Positions 44,376 to 55,789 of a stretch of 64,000 bases of DNA are shown one piece after another. The first letter of the stretch is position 1. Every line of letters begins with the position of its first letter. The position numbers and the translations under genes are program-made. A model generated the notes under the pieces. The model was not told the DNA's origin, did no database searches, and was given only the letters and a program-made list of their open reading frames with translations. Source of the stretch: Portulaca oleracea (Eukaryota; Streptophyta; Magnoliopsida; Caryophyllales; Portulacaceae); contig CM055890.1 of NCBI GenBank assembly GCA_029582165.1, positions 11,694,787-11,758,786 of the forward strand, read 5' to 3'.

Positions 44376-46541
44376 TGTGGACATTTTTCCTCGCCGTTCG
44401 GGCTTTCGAACGTCCTCGTTGGATTGGGGTGTGATTTGATGATTTGTGATGGGGTTTAACCATTGAAAACTCTTTAAGGAAACCAAGCTTGTATTTCATG
44501 AATAATATTTTGTAAAATTACTTTCCCTTTACTTAGGCATTTTATGAGTCATCGAATTAAATCTTTAAGAGTGAACATCCACTTGTTCCAAACTCTTCTA
44601 AATTTAATCCAATTTGCTCATTTAAATGTTAGGCTCGGAAGAGAGTGATTTATGCAACTATTATTTAGAAGGGTTTTTGGATGCTAATATACTGAACTTT
44701 TGGGGTATTGGACAATAATGCACTGAACTTTGACCTTGGACAATAATACACTGTACTTTGGGGGGTGTTGAACAATAATGCACTTAGTATGATTTTGGCA
44801 ATGGCTACTTTGGTGGCAATCCTATGTAGCGGGTGGAAGAGATGAATTGGTCCAAAAATATTTGTCTTCTCGGTCTGTCACGTAAGATTCTCAACAAGTT
44901 TGCCACCGTCGAAATTGTCTCGAGTGCATTATTGTCCAACACCCCGCAAAGTTCAGTGCATTATTGTCCAAGGTCAAAGTTCAATGCATTATTGTCCAAT
45001 ACCCTAAAAGTTCAGTATATTAGCGTCCAAAAATCCTATTTAGAAATATAAGAAAGAAAACCTTAAAGTTGCATCGATACATTGTAAAACCATGTTAACC
45101 ATTGTTTATGCAATCCTCGACGTATTTTAGTTCGAAATGGGAGCCGCCACCCGACTGTTTAAAGGAAAAGCCAAGACAAAACCAAAAGAAAGAAAGACTC
45201 CGCCTGCGAAACCAAAGAGTGGATCCGGGGGTAAGACTACGAACTCGAAAAGTAAACTTTAAGAGTTCGCAATTTACAAAAGGAAAGACTGTGCTTTTGA
45301 TAAAGTTTGGAAGGGAAATGGATGAATACTTTATAGAATCATTTCATTGAATCATGCAACGAGAATGAAGTATACAAGATAAAAGAAAGATACAAAATAC
45401 ACAATTATGTACAAGTAAAGAAGAACACTTAGAAGCTTACATTGCTACTTTGTTGGGGAAAGCCTTGCCTAGCCTCTTGGTGCCTTGAAAAATCCTCTTT
45501 GATGCCTTAGAAACCTCTTCTCAAAGTGCCAAGATGATGATAGAAAAGATGATAAAAGATGATAAGAAAGAAGGTGGAAAGAAGGCTCTTTTTGTGGTTA
45601 TGAATGTGTTTAGGCTAGGGTTTTTTATGGAGTTTGAGATGGATAGAATAGGATATTTGTTTAATCTTTTTGTGATGGAAGAATGAGGATTATGGTGGTA
45701 AGAAATATGGAGGATAATAAGGATGGTAGTAGAATGATAAGGGAGATGATATGAGAGTATAAGAAGTAGAGAGAGTTTATGAGATTTGAGAGATGAGAGA
45801 AGTAGTAGGAGGAAGAATGGATGAACGATTGAGTCAGTTTGGCTTTGGCATGAGGGGGTATTTATAGTCTTTAGGAGGCTTCAAGAGAGGATGCACATAC
45901 ATGTACATACATGCATTCATCCAATTCGTAGTCAACTTGGCACAAAATCCATGGTGGCAAAGGGAGTGTATGTGGTGGACGGTAGCACATGGTAAATTAA
46001 CCCATGTGTGGACACATTGAAGGCTGGTCGATCTATACAAGGGGAGGGGATGAACCTTGGTTCATCCATGTACCCATGGACGGTAGAAGTGCGAAAGGAA
46101 GACTTCGAAGTTAGTATGTTCATACTCTTGGACAGTGGGGCTTTATTTGATGTGTTATGAGATGATTTTGGATGCTTTTTCTAGGCTTTGAACTTGAGAT
46201 CTCTTGGAGCTTCTTTGCATGTCACCTTTACGTAGCTCATGCATGGCTTAATTTATTATTTTAATCACGTAAAGGTTGTGCATGCAATTCCCACATAAAC
46301 TCGAGCATGTAGAGTGCATGCATGCGAGTCTTCTGCTTCGGCTTTGGCTTCCCTAATTTCCTTATTTTCTAGCTAAACATACATAAAAAGAAAATAATAA
46401 AAAATTACATTTAAAAGTATATAAAATTTATGCTAAAATCCCGTGTCTAAATTAGCTTATCAACCGGCTTCTTCTTCTTTATTTCTGCTTCATTTTATAT
46501 AGATATGCTATATATTCATGTGCCGAAATCCGGTGTCTACA
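44376..46541 (-). repeat. Element C 5' LTR
   Basis: On the minus strand it starts TGTAGACACCGG and ends GTCCACA. It is 2166 bp including a 366-bp MITE. Inverted repeats include GGATGAACC-TT-GGTTCATCC (46048-46067), TCCATG-TACC-CATGGA (46065-46080) and CACATGG...CCATGTG (45986-46008). Short frames inside are not genes. Confidence 0.85.
44671..45036. mobile_element. MITE with long TIRs, Mutator-like
   Basis: The ends are inverted repeats of about 85 bp (GGGTTTTTGGATGC at the left, its complement at the right), each containing two or three copies of a GGACAATAATGCACTGAAC-type unit. The target duplication TATTTAGAA is a perfect 9-mer (44662-44670 and 45037-45045), as expected for Mutator-like elements. 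There is no coding capacity. It is inserted in C's LTR. Confidence 0.93.
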
Positions 46542-46565
46542 TATCCAAAGAACTGTACGTGTTCC
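46542..46565 (-). pseudogene. Element D protease region, distal fragment
   Basis: These 24 bp continue the frame of 57276-57163 across the E insertion (VEHVQFFGY). They lie between C's LTR and E's target copy GTTCC (46561-46565). Confidence 0.7.
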
Positions 46566-47707
46566 TGTTTAGACCCAATTTTGTGTCTCAATACCGCCTA
46601 AATCCTTTGGCTTTTGACTCGTTTCGTGGTTTAATTTAATAACTTTTAATTCGTTTTTGGTTATTTTGTACATTCTAGAGTTTTTACTCAAAACATGGTA
46701 AAAAGGGCTATTTTGTAGCTACTTTGGGAATCCCAAGATTTCCCGGGTCATGGTTAAGGTAAAGGCAAAGGAAGCGGGAAGGCCGGACACATCAAGAGGA
46801 TAAAAAGTTAGACTTTGCTGAATCAACTTGGCCGAGCCTGACCGTACCCACGGTCCTGATGACCGCACCCACGGTGGGTGCAAGGCATGACAAGGAGGTG
46901 AGACGATCAAGCTTGACCGTACCCACGGTTTCAGAAGACCGCACCTACGGTGGGTGCAAGACATAAGCAGCAGGTGAAGTGCCCGAGTGAGACCGTACCC
47001 ACGGTCTCAGGAGACCACACCCACGACGGTGCGAAGGAGAGAAATCTCACCTGACCTAAATCGCCAGACCGCACCCACGGTCATGTCACACCGCGCCTAC
47101 GGTGCTGCGAAGAAGAGAGAAATCTGCAGGACTTACGCAGGACCGTAGCCACGGTCTCATAGACCGTACCTACGGTCCCCTGCAGTTTCGCATTTTGCTG
47201 CTTAATGAAGTGACGAGTTTTGAGTAACTAACTTAGCTTGTATATATTGTTTTTAGGTCTTTTAGCTCAGGAGGAGGAATTTTTGGGAGATTAGATAGAT
47301 TAGAGAGTTTAGAGAGAAACTTTTATCACATTTTAGCTTTCAATTAGAGTGATTCCTTAGTGATTAGTGAGAAATTATACTTGGATTATTGTTCTTGCAC
47401 TGGATTTTACTGGATTTTACTTGGAAATCCGGTGGGTTTATTTTAACGGGATTGTCATTTTATTCCACTATTCTGTTGTTTTCTAGTTGCGAAACCCTCT
47501 TCCTAATCACCGCTTGCGTCCCGAAATCTCCCGACGCCCATAGCTCCCATTTGACTGAACTATAGTTGTGTTTGTTCTGTTCGTCATCACAATCTCCTTG
47601 TTATCCCATGATCTTAAACCTTACCTAGAGTCGATTAGTTTTAGCAAAGGCCCCTAGCTCCCTGAGAGAGAACGACAATACCGAGGTCCTACAAAATGCG
47701 TTACACA
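46566..47707 (+). repeat. Element E 5' LTR
   Basis: It starts TGTTTAGACCC and ends ATGCGTTACA (1142 bp). Between 46838 and 47180 it holds nine or more copies of a 14-bp inverted repeat, ACCGTACCCACGGT and variants. Confidence 0.92.
46838..47180. repeat. Element E LTR cluster of ACCGT-N4-ACGGT repeats
   Basis: Copies lie near 46842, 46863, 46915, 46939, 46992, 47073, 47095, 47142 and 47163, with cores TACC, CACC, CACC/T, TAGC and GCCT. Both half sites are kept while the four central bases vary. Spacing is irregular. Confidence 0.92.
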
Positions 47708-47712
47708 AAATG

Positions 47713-47730
47713 GCGCTGTTGCCGGGGAGC
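47713..47730 (+). other. Element E primer binding site
   Basis: TGGCGCTGTTGCCGGGGA, 17 of 18 identical to the tRNA-Asp-type site, lies 5 nt after the LTR. Confidence 0.9.
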
Positions 47731-47846
47731 AAGCGCACCTAGCTTAGCTTCTTGTCTATAGGTTGTTGGAGATCATTTCATTTGCTAGAGATTTTTGTTA
47801 TCCTTGGTTATTGGGAATTTGACTCTTCTGTTTGTTCCTTTTGTGC

Positions 47847-49795
47847 ATGCGGACTCGATCTCGACGAGGCCAAACTCCTATAACTCCACCGAATTCGAAT
47901 CCGGAAAATATTATTCGCCAAGCTAACGCCGGCTCGAGATGAAGAAGACAACAAAGGGAGCGAGAGACGATCGAAATTCCAATGGCTGACGAAGAGCAAG
48001 ATCCACTTAGCATCATATTCCTTACCATCGTCAGGTACAGGAGGCGATCCCATCATTTTACCTGCATTACCACCAAACACATCATTCGAGTTTAAACCAT
48101 ATTTGTTGGAGATATTTTAGAACACTCCGTATCATGGAGGGGAGCATGAAAATCCCATCGACCACATCAACAAATTCGAGCAACGCATCGGTTTCGTACA
48201 AATGAATGGAGTCATCACTGAATACATGAAGCTGAAGTTCTTCCCTCTCACTTTGAAGGGAAAAGCATTATTGTGGCTCAACACGTGTCCGCCGGGAACC
48301 TATTCTACATGGGATGCCCTTAGTCGCGACTTTCTTCAAAAGGTTTTTCCCCAATGATGAGACGTGTAGGTTGAGGCAAGCCATCATGAGTTTCAAATAA
48401 GAATCCGACGAGTCGTTATTTGAAGCATGGGGGAGATTCAAGGGTCTCCAACGGAGGTGGCCACACCACAATCTTGACTATTGGCTATTATTGCATCACT
48501 TTTATTCCGGACTGAGTAGCTCTTTGCGTGAATACATTGATCATGCCTCAGGGGCATGTTCCTCAAGAAGACGGCGGAAGAAGCAAATGTGTTCCTCTAA
48601 GAGTTATCTCAAAACTCTCCACATTGGGGAGGCGGCCATAGTCCTAGAGATGGAGGTCCTTCTTTTGAGAGCAATCCTACTATCAAATTTCTCATGAACG
48701 CCGTTCTAGAGATGCAACAGAAGAAGGCCTTGGAAGAGACTACAAGGCAAGTAAAGACAACCCAAGAGGTACCTATGATTATTCCGGATGCCCGAGCTCT
48801 TGTGTGTGATTTTTGTGGAGGGCCACATTCTTTTCAAAGGTGTGAGGAATATAAGCCGAGAAAGTCTATGCTATCTATCCTAACAATAACCTTTCCTATC
48901 CCAACCCAAATCACATTCGTCCTCATGGGAATTATACCTACAACCAACAAGCTCCACAAAACCATAACTCACCCCCCGGTTTCTCAAACCAAAACCGCCG
49001 CCAGTACCAACAAAACCCTCACCATGGTCAAACCTCCCAAGTATCCAAACCACCACAACAAGAATTTTCCTTCGAGCAAATCCTACAAAAGATCTCCTTA
49101 ACTCAAGATAAGATGTCCTTAGCTCAAGATAGGGACCAAGCACGCATCAAGAATCTTGAGTTACAAATGGCTCAAATAGCACAACAATCAAAACCTACTC
49201 AATCCCTTCCTAGCCAACCTCAACCGAACCCCAAGGGGCAACTTAATGCTATTACATTGAGGAGTGGTAGGGAGATTGAAGGGCCTAGGATGGTGGAAGA
49301 GGATGTTTTGGGTGACAAAGAGGGTGATGTGGTAGATATCATGGAAGAAGAGGATTTGATAGAGGACCGAGAGAGTGAGTTTGCTTTGGGTGAGGGAGAT
49401 GAGGAAGTTCATGTGGAGGAGTTGGGAGAAGCTAGTAAAGAAAGAGAGGAGATGGAGAAAGAAAGGAAAGGGAAAGGAAGAATGATGGAAGAAGAGCCAA
49501 TCCAAATCATTGAGAAGTCGAAATTACCGCCGGTTCCTTTTCCTGAGCGGTTAGCAAAGCCCAAGTCCGATGCGAAGTTTTCAAAGTTCATCAGGATGCT
49601 CAAAAAGCTTCAAGTAAACATTCCATTTCTTGATGCTATTTCCGAAGTCCCATCTTTCAAGAAGCATTTAAAGGAGCTTCTCACAAGCAAAAGGAGAATT
49701 CAAGAGAAATCTACTATCCACTTGATGGCGGATTGTAGTACTATTATTGACAACAAATCACCGGAGAAGTTAGCCGACCCTGAAGTTTTTCTATT
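47847..49795 (+). pseudogene. gag: E gag
   Basis: The frame starts at the ATG at 47847 (MRTRSRRGQTPITPP) and is broken by stops (near 47939, 48118 and 48400) and shifts (near 48020, 48340 and 48600). The capsid domain is recognisable: YHGGEHENPIDHINKFEQ, LTLKGKALLWLNTCPPGTYSTW, ESLFEAWGRFKGL, HFYSGLSSSLREYIDHA. A CCxxxH-type knuckle (VCDFCGGPHSFQRC, about 48805) follows. The 49113-49844 stretch is open and has the C-terminal Gag features LNAITLRSGREIEGP, a long acidic stretch, PPVPFPERLAKPKSDAKF and SEVPSFKKHLKELL. Confidence 0.9.
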
Positions 49796-50190
49796 CCTTG
49801 TGCCATCGGTGATATGGGGATTGGTCGTGCTCTTTGTGATTTAGGAGCTAGTGTGAGCGTCATGCCTCATTCTATATGCAAGAAGTTGAATCTCGACGAT
49901 CAAACTCCTACGACAATTAATCTCCAATTGGCCGACTGTTCCGTGCGAAGACCTTTGGGAATATTGGAGGACATTCTAGTCTAAGTGGGCCGATTCTTGA
50001 TTCCATCTGATTTTGTGATTTTGGAAAAAGAGGAAGACAACAACATTCCCATCATTTTGGGAAGGTCGTTTCTTGCTACGGCAGGAGCAATAATTGATGT
50101 GAAGCATGGTATTATGTCGTTGAATGTCGGTGATGAAAGCATCATTTTTAACCTCGAGAGGTCATTGAAAGGTCCTTCGTACGGGGACTC
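49796..50190 (+). pseudogene. pro: E aspartic protease
   Basis: After a frame change near 49795 the retropepsin reads RALCDLGASVSVMP (about 49826-49867), LADCSVRRPLGILEDI and, past a TAA at 49982, FLIPSDFVILEKEED and IILGRSFLATAGAIIDV. The order and motifs match A1. Confidence 0.9.
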
Positions 50191-51977
50191 GTGTTATGCT
50201 ATCGATATGATGAATATATTGAGGAATCTCATCTACTTGAGTCTACTTGCGACGATCCTTTGGAAGCTTGTCTATTGGAATCTTTCCAATTTGAGACCGA
50301 CGGCACTAATATTACCTTCTTCACCAACCTTCTTGATTCATCACCCATGTATGAGGAGATTATTATTGACGAGCCTCATATGGAGTGCATGGAGAAGGGT
50401 ATGTCTTCTTCTCTAACTAAATCCTCTACTCCTTTAGAGCTTAAACCTTTACCTCCTTCCCTACAATATGCTTTCTTAGATGATGAGAAGTCTTGTCCTG
50501 TTATTGTAATTGCTAAACTGCATGATTCTGATCTGTCCAAGTTGCTTGATTTGCTTAGAAAGCATAGGGGTGCATTAGGTTATAAAATAGAGGATTTGAA
50601 AGGTTTGTCCCCTTCTATATGCATGCATTCAATTGATTTGCTAGAGGATGCAAAACCAACTAGGCAACCCCAGCGTCGATTAAACCCTAATATGCAAGAG
50701 GTGGTCAAGAAGGAAGTAGTAAAGTTGTTAGCCGCTAGGATCATCTTCCCCATCGCAAATAGCGAATGGGTAAGCCCGGTTCAGTGTGTACCTAAGAAGG
50801 GTGGGATGACTGTGATTGAGAATGAAAAGAATGAACTAGTTAGTACCCGAACCGTCACCGGTTGGAGGATGTGCATTGACTACCGCCAATTAAATAAAGT
50901 AACAAAGAAAGACCATTTCCCTCTCCCCTTTATTGACCAGATGCTGGAGAGGTTGGCGGGTCACTCGTATTTCTATTTTCTAGATGGGTACTTGGGTTTT
51001 TTCCAAATTCCAATCCACCCCGCACATCAAGAAAAAACTACTTTCACTTGCCCGTATGGTACATTTGCTTATCGAGGTATGTCTTTTGGGTTGTGTAATG
51101 CACCGGGAACATTTCAACGTTGCATGGTAATACCTTTGATAACTGTTTGCTGAATTTGGAGAAAGTTTTAATCCGTTGTGAAGAAGTTGACTTAGTGTTG
51201 AATTTTGGATAAATGCCACTTCATGGTGGAAGAAGGTATTTGTTTGGTCATTTGATTTCTTTGAGGGGCATCAAAGTAGACAAGGCTAAAGTTGAGGTTA
51301 TAGAGCGTCTACCACCCCCGGTTTCCGTTAAGGGGGTGAGTAGCTTCCTTGGCCATGCTGGCTTTTATCGCCGGTTCGTCAAGGATTTTTGCAAAATCGC
51401 TCAACCTCTAACTGATCTCTTGTGTAAGGATGCCCCATTCCTTTTTACTGATGAATGCCTTGAGTCCTTTTATAGGTTAAAGAAAGCCTTGATTTCCGCT
51501 CCGGTGGTTCAACCCCCGGATTGGACATTACCCTTCGAAATCGTGGCGGACGCGAGCGATTTTGCCGTGGGAGCGTGTTTGGCTCAAACCATAGAGAAGA
51601 AGCCAAGAGTCATCTACTGTGCAAGCCATGCGCTTGATAGTGCACAGAGAATTTACACGACCACGGAGAAGGAGCTTTTGGCAATCATCTTTGCTCTCAA
51701 CAAATTCCGGCAGTACCTTATGTTCTCCAAGGTGGTGGTGTACACGGATCATGCCGCGATTAAATATTTGATGGGGAAGAGAGAAACTAAGTCGAGGCTT
51801 ATTCGGTGGGTTTTGCTTATGCAAGAGTTCAATTTGGAAATTCGCGACAAGGCTGGCACGAAGAATGTAGTAGTCGATCACCTATCGAGGATCCTTGTTG
51901 ACTTGGAGGATATCCAACCGATCGTGGATTCTTTCCCGGATGAGCGACTCATGGCCATCAAGAATTCTAGCCCGTGA
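50191..51977 (+). pseudogene. pol: E reverse transcriptase (catalytic box deleted) and RNase H
   Basis: RT is open from 50191: LELKPLPPSLQYAFL, RRLNPNMQEVVKKEV, SEWVSPVQCVPKKG, GWRMCIDYRQLNK, YGTFAYRGMSFGLCNAPGTFQRCM. At about 51125-51135 the sequence jumps to the segment after the active site (TFDNCLLNLEKVL type in another frame), so the FMDD box present in A1 is missing. The frame resumes near 51213 with [18 protein letters not shown] and [15 protein letters not shown]. RNase H has all three acidic sites in context: [35 protein letters not shown]. It ends at 51977. Confidence 0.92.
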
Positions 51978-53239
51978 TATGCCGACATCATAAACTACTT
52001 GTCCAACGAGGTGATTCCTCCAAATCTGAACCCTCATCAAAAGAAGAAGTTCTTTCACGATGTAAAACATTTCTTTTGGGACGATCCATTCCTATTCCGG
52101 TTGTGTAACGACGGGATGTACAGAAGATGTCTACCCGAGAGCGAGGTGAAATCCGTTTTGACACATTGCCATGAGTTCCTGGTTGGAGGTCATGGTGGGT
52201 CGCAAAAGATGGCAGCGAGGGTCTTACAAGCCGGCTATTTGTGGCCGACACTCTTTCGTGATGCCCATCTTCATGTCAAGCAATGCGATAAATGCCAAAG
52301 GTCTGGGAATATTTCCCGGAAGAATGAAGCACCATTGAATTTCATCCTAGAGGTAGAGGTTTTTGATGTATGGGGGTTGGACTTCATGGGTCCCTTTCCG
52401 TCATCAAGAGGTTTCCAATATATCTTAGTGGCGGTGGACTACGTTTCAAAATGGGTTGAGGCCATTCCTTGTGCAAAGTGCGATGGCAAATCTGTATCAA
52501 GATTTTTGAAGAAGATCGTATTCCCAGGATTTGGCATTCCAAGGGTTATTATAAGCGACAACGGATCCCATTTTATCGAGAAAAAGTTTGAGTCTCTCTC
52601 CTAGCAAAGTATGGTATCAATCATAAGCGGGGACTCCCCTATCACCCCCAAACGCAAGGGCAAGTAGAGATTTTGGAGAAAACGGTTGGCTCTTCACGAA
52701 AGGATTGGGCAGAGAGATTAGACGATGTCTTGTGGGCATACCGCACCGCCTTCAAAACGCCGATTGGGACTACCCCGTACTGTCTAGTTTACGGGAAAGC
52801 ATGCCACTTTCCCGTAGAACTTGAGCATGAGACGATATGCGCGATCAAGAATTTGAATTACGATCTCAAGGCGGCCGGGGCGAGTCGTCTATTTCAATTG
52901 GAGGAGCTTGAGGAGCTGCGACGTCATGCTTATGAAAATAATAGGATCTACAAAGAGTGAACGAAAGCATGGTACGATAAGATATTGAACTGTCGCGAGT
53001 TCAAAGTGGGTGATAGAGTCCTTATCTTCAAATCGAGGCTCAAGCTATTTTCCGGGAAGTTGAGATCAAGGTGGTCCAGACCCTTTGAAATAGTTAGGAT
53101 CCTTTCCGCCGGTGTTGTCGAACTTAAGAATGAAAAGGGGGAATGTTTCAAGGTCAACTCATCAAAGATCAAGCCATACACCATGGGAGAGGAATATGCG
53201 GGGACGGTTGTGGTGTTCCTCGCCAACCTTGAAAGGTGA
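51978..53239 (+). pseudogene. int: E integrase
   Basis: The HHCC domain reads HCHEFLVGGHGG...CDKCQRSGN (about 52168-52310). The core has GLDFMGPFPS and IISDNGSHF (catalytic Asp residues), a frame change near 52600, then QTQGQVE with the catalytic Glu kept but the next seven or so residues deleted compared with A1. After a TGA at 52958 the C-terminal domain (CREFKVGDRVLIFKSRL, GKLRSRWSRPFEIV) ends at 53239. Confidence 0.9.
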
Positions 53240-53249
53240 AAGAGTGGTT

Positions 53250-53310
53250 TAGGTCAAGCTAGGACCTAAAACAAGCACCCGGGAGAGGTACAAGTTACTT
53301 CCCCTACCTT
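53250..53310 (+). other. E post-pol motif
   Basis: GTCAAGCTAGGACCTAAAAC and CCCGGGAGAGGTAC are the diverged counterpart of the A1 block at 17818-17866. The clean hairpin is not kept. Confidence 0.6.
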
Positions 53311-54421
53311 TAGTGTTTTCCTTTTATTTTCTGCATTTTTATTTGTTTTGATTTTCGTTTTTGATTTGTTAAAGTTGATAAAAAGAAAAAAAAACTGGAA
53401 AAAAGTTGGAAAAAATTGATGGTGAAAAGAAGATTTGTGAAGGAGGTGATTCATGGTAGTTTTTAGTGTTGAAAGGTGTCCTTGGAAGTTGTTGAGTGAG
53501 CAAGAAAAGAGGGTTGATAATGAGAGAGTAGAATTTTAGGACTTAACATTTGTTTCCAAGTTTTTGAGTCTTGTAGATGCTGGGGAGAGGCCGAAGGGGA
53601 CCGTACCCACGGTGGGTTTCACCGTAGCCACGGTCCCAAAACAGCATTTTTGCCCAGATTTTTGACCGAAGCAAACCGTACCTACGGTGGGTTTCACCGT
53701 AGCCACAGTCAAGTTATGGCAAGTTTTTCCTGATTTTAGCCCAGCAACTACACCGTACCTACGGTCAATTTCACCGTAGCCACGGTCGCAGAACAACATT
53801 TTTGTCCTAAAAATCTGGCCGAGTGAGACCGCACCTACGGTCCAGGGGACCGTACCTACGGTCGATCGAACTGCAACGAACTGTCGGGGTTTAAACGCTT
53901 CTCTCCCTCATTTTCACTCATTTCTTTTCCTTCTCCCTCACTCGAAAACACTCCCTCTCACACCAAACCTTCATTCCCTTATCTTAATTGTTCAATTCCC
54001 TCACAAATCCATCTTCCCCACTCACCATCTCTGCGATTTCTGAACCCTAACCGCGCTGCGCCCGTTCCCTCTCCATTTTTGAGACCTTCAAGTGGTTATC
54101 CTAGGTTTGGTTCGTTGAGTGGGCTTTGAAATTTGCCAAGAAACACCCCCAAGTTCTCCACTCAGGTATCTCTTGTATTTTAGTGCATCAAAGTTCAATT
54201 TTCTTGTTAATTTTGGTTGATTTTGTGCACAACTATTTGGGACTTTGTGAATAGTCTGAGTTTGTGACTTGGGTGTGCTAATTTGTTGAAGATTGGTTGT
54301 GAAATTGTGCTTGGAGTGTGGTTAATGAAGTTTTTGGTTGTTGTTGTTAGGTGAATTTGGGCATTGTAGTTGTTATTTGCGATTCTACTGTTGTGGTTGT
54401 TGCCCTTTTGCTGTTGTGTCC
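53311..54421 (+). other. E region between pol and ORF3
   Basis: No gene is seen. An A/T-rich part is followed by the palindrome cluster (53597-53866), a C/T-rich part (53885-54080) and a T-rich leader to ORF3, the same order as in A1. Confidence 0.75.
53597..53866. repeat. Element E internal cluster of ACCGT-N4-ACGGT repeats
   Basis: Eight copies (near 53599, 53620, 53676, 53697 with one change, 53751, 53772, 53828 and 53849), often in pairs about 21 bp apart. It is the same motif as the LTR cluster, about 550 bp upstream of ORF3. Confidence 0.92.
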
Positions 54422-55789
54422 ATGGGTCGAGCAAAGCGTTCCCGAACCGAGCCAGAACCGACCCCTCCTCCATCTACTTCGGAAGAGCCTGATAAGACTC
54501 ATTACAAAGGTCAACCAGCCTCTTTGATTCAGTGTGACCCGAAGGTGAAGGTCACCTTTAGGGACGAAATGCACAAGGCGAGGTACGCACGGTTGAAGCA
54601 ACGGAAAATATGTGACCCTGATTTGTATCATGAGGAAACATCGAAGGATGTGTATTGCAAACCAAACATGGACTTTTTCATTAAATTCATGGGTTGGGAA
54701 ATCTTCGCTACCATCAACGAGCCTATTATCGACCAAGCGGTGCTCGAATTCTTGAGCTCTCTAGTGGTTCGAGAGGATGGCACTTCTAAGGCCACCTTTT
54801 CTTACATCGTTGCCAAGAAGGAGGTGGAATGTACGGTTCAAGATCTTTGCAACGCTTTCGGTCTTCCTTTGGATGGTATCTTCTATGGTGAAAATGTCAA
54901 ATTCGACGAGCAAGAAGCTATGAGAGTCATCACCTGTTGGAGGAGACGATATCCCAAGCTTCGGACTCGTAAACTACAAGTCCATTGTCCAAGCAATTCA
55001 AAAGCCCGGGACTTTTGCAACTTGCATGTTCGCCTCTTTCACTGCATCATTTCAAGCTCCGCCTTTGGCCGCGACACTAGACGGTCAAACATTCGCAAGG
55101 ACGATCTCTTCATTCTCATCAACGCAATCCATGGTCGCCGTGTAAACACCGGCTCTTGTATTCTTCACTATCTTCGGGAGATAAGCCTTGAAACCCGAAA
55201 CATGACCCTTGGCATGGGACACATTATTTGCCATTTCCTCAAGAACCAAGGTTTCGAGTCCTATCTTGCCAAGTGGATTCCGCGGTACTTTCCCGATCCC
55301 ATCGATGGTGTTCGTTTGCGAAAGTTGGAATTCTTGGAAAAGAACAAAACACGAACACTTTACCGCCACGGGTACGATTCCCATAGCGTCGTGGTTCATT
55401 TGACTGACGATCATGCCGAAGAGCGATTAGATGTCTCCGATCGACGAAATTGTTCTTGTGGCCAAGAGTTCGGGGGCCACTATGTGGTGGGTGGTCCTTG
55501 GGAGCCCGAAAAGGAAGGTGACGAAGAAGCAGAAGAAGATGCGGAAGAGGACGATGATGGAGAGCAAGGAGAAGAAGCGTGGCCTAGCCAAGCAAATGAT
55601 GATACCTTAGAGCGCATTAGTGATCAACTCCAAGAGCTTCACGATGAATTTCAAGTGCAGCGAGAACTCATCTAAAACCAGCAAAGCCTTATCGAGGATT
55701 TGCAAGGTATGCTCGAGGCCCAACAAGAGATTCGTGTAGGCATCCAATCGCAACTCCAACCCCGTCCTCCTCCGGGAGGATCCGCTTGA
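54422..55789 (+). pseudogene. E ORF3, ATHILA ORF-1-like protein
   Basis: The start is the ATG at 54422 (MGRAKRSRTEPEP); codons upstream in the same frame read as leader. The frame is open for 417 codons to a TAA at 55673, then goes on in frame to a TGA at 55787, so a single stop separates it from full length. The core matches the putative plant transposon protein type: FFIKFMGWEIFATINEP, VLEFLSSLVV, CTVQDLCNAFGLPLDG, LFHCIISSSAFGR, DDLFILINAIHGRRVN. A strongly acidic stretch (about residues 360-400) and a coiled-coil-like tail (LERISDQLQELHDEFQVQ) follow. It is the best preserved frame of E. Function is unknown, and no membrane segment is seen. Confidence 0.87.

Larger units (their letters stand above)
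345..46541 (-). mobile_element. Element C: Tat/Ogre-like retrotransposon (5' part only)
   Basis: Its 5' LTR is 44376-46541, the primer site 44351-44368, and the leader 43882-44350 plus 345-3299, interrupted by B. Gag and pol lie to the left of the window. At 46542 the sequence becomes D protease, so C is inserted in D; TATCC (46542-46546) should be one target copy. Confidence 0.8.

Noticed and set aside
44376..46541. Treating the C LTR as a second solo LTR
   Set aside because: It is followed on the minus strand by a perfect primer site and the leader, so it is a 5' LTR, and its two flanks (AATCA, TATCC) are not a target duplication.
46838..47180. CRISPR-like look of regularly recurring short palindromes (also 53597-53866)
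   Set aside because: The repeats are 14 bp with variable cores and irregular spacing, inside a plant LTR, with no cas-like genes.
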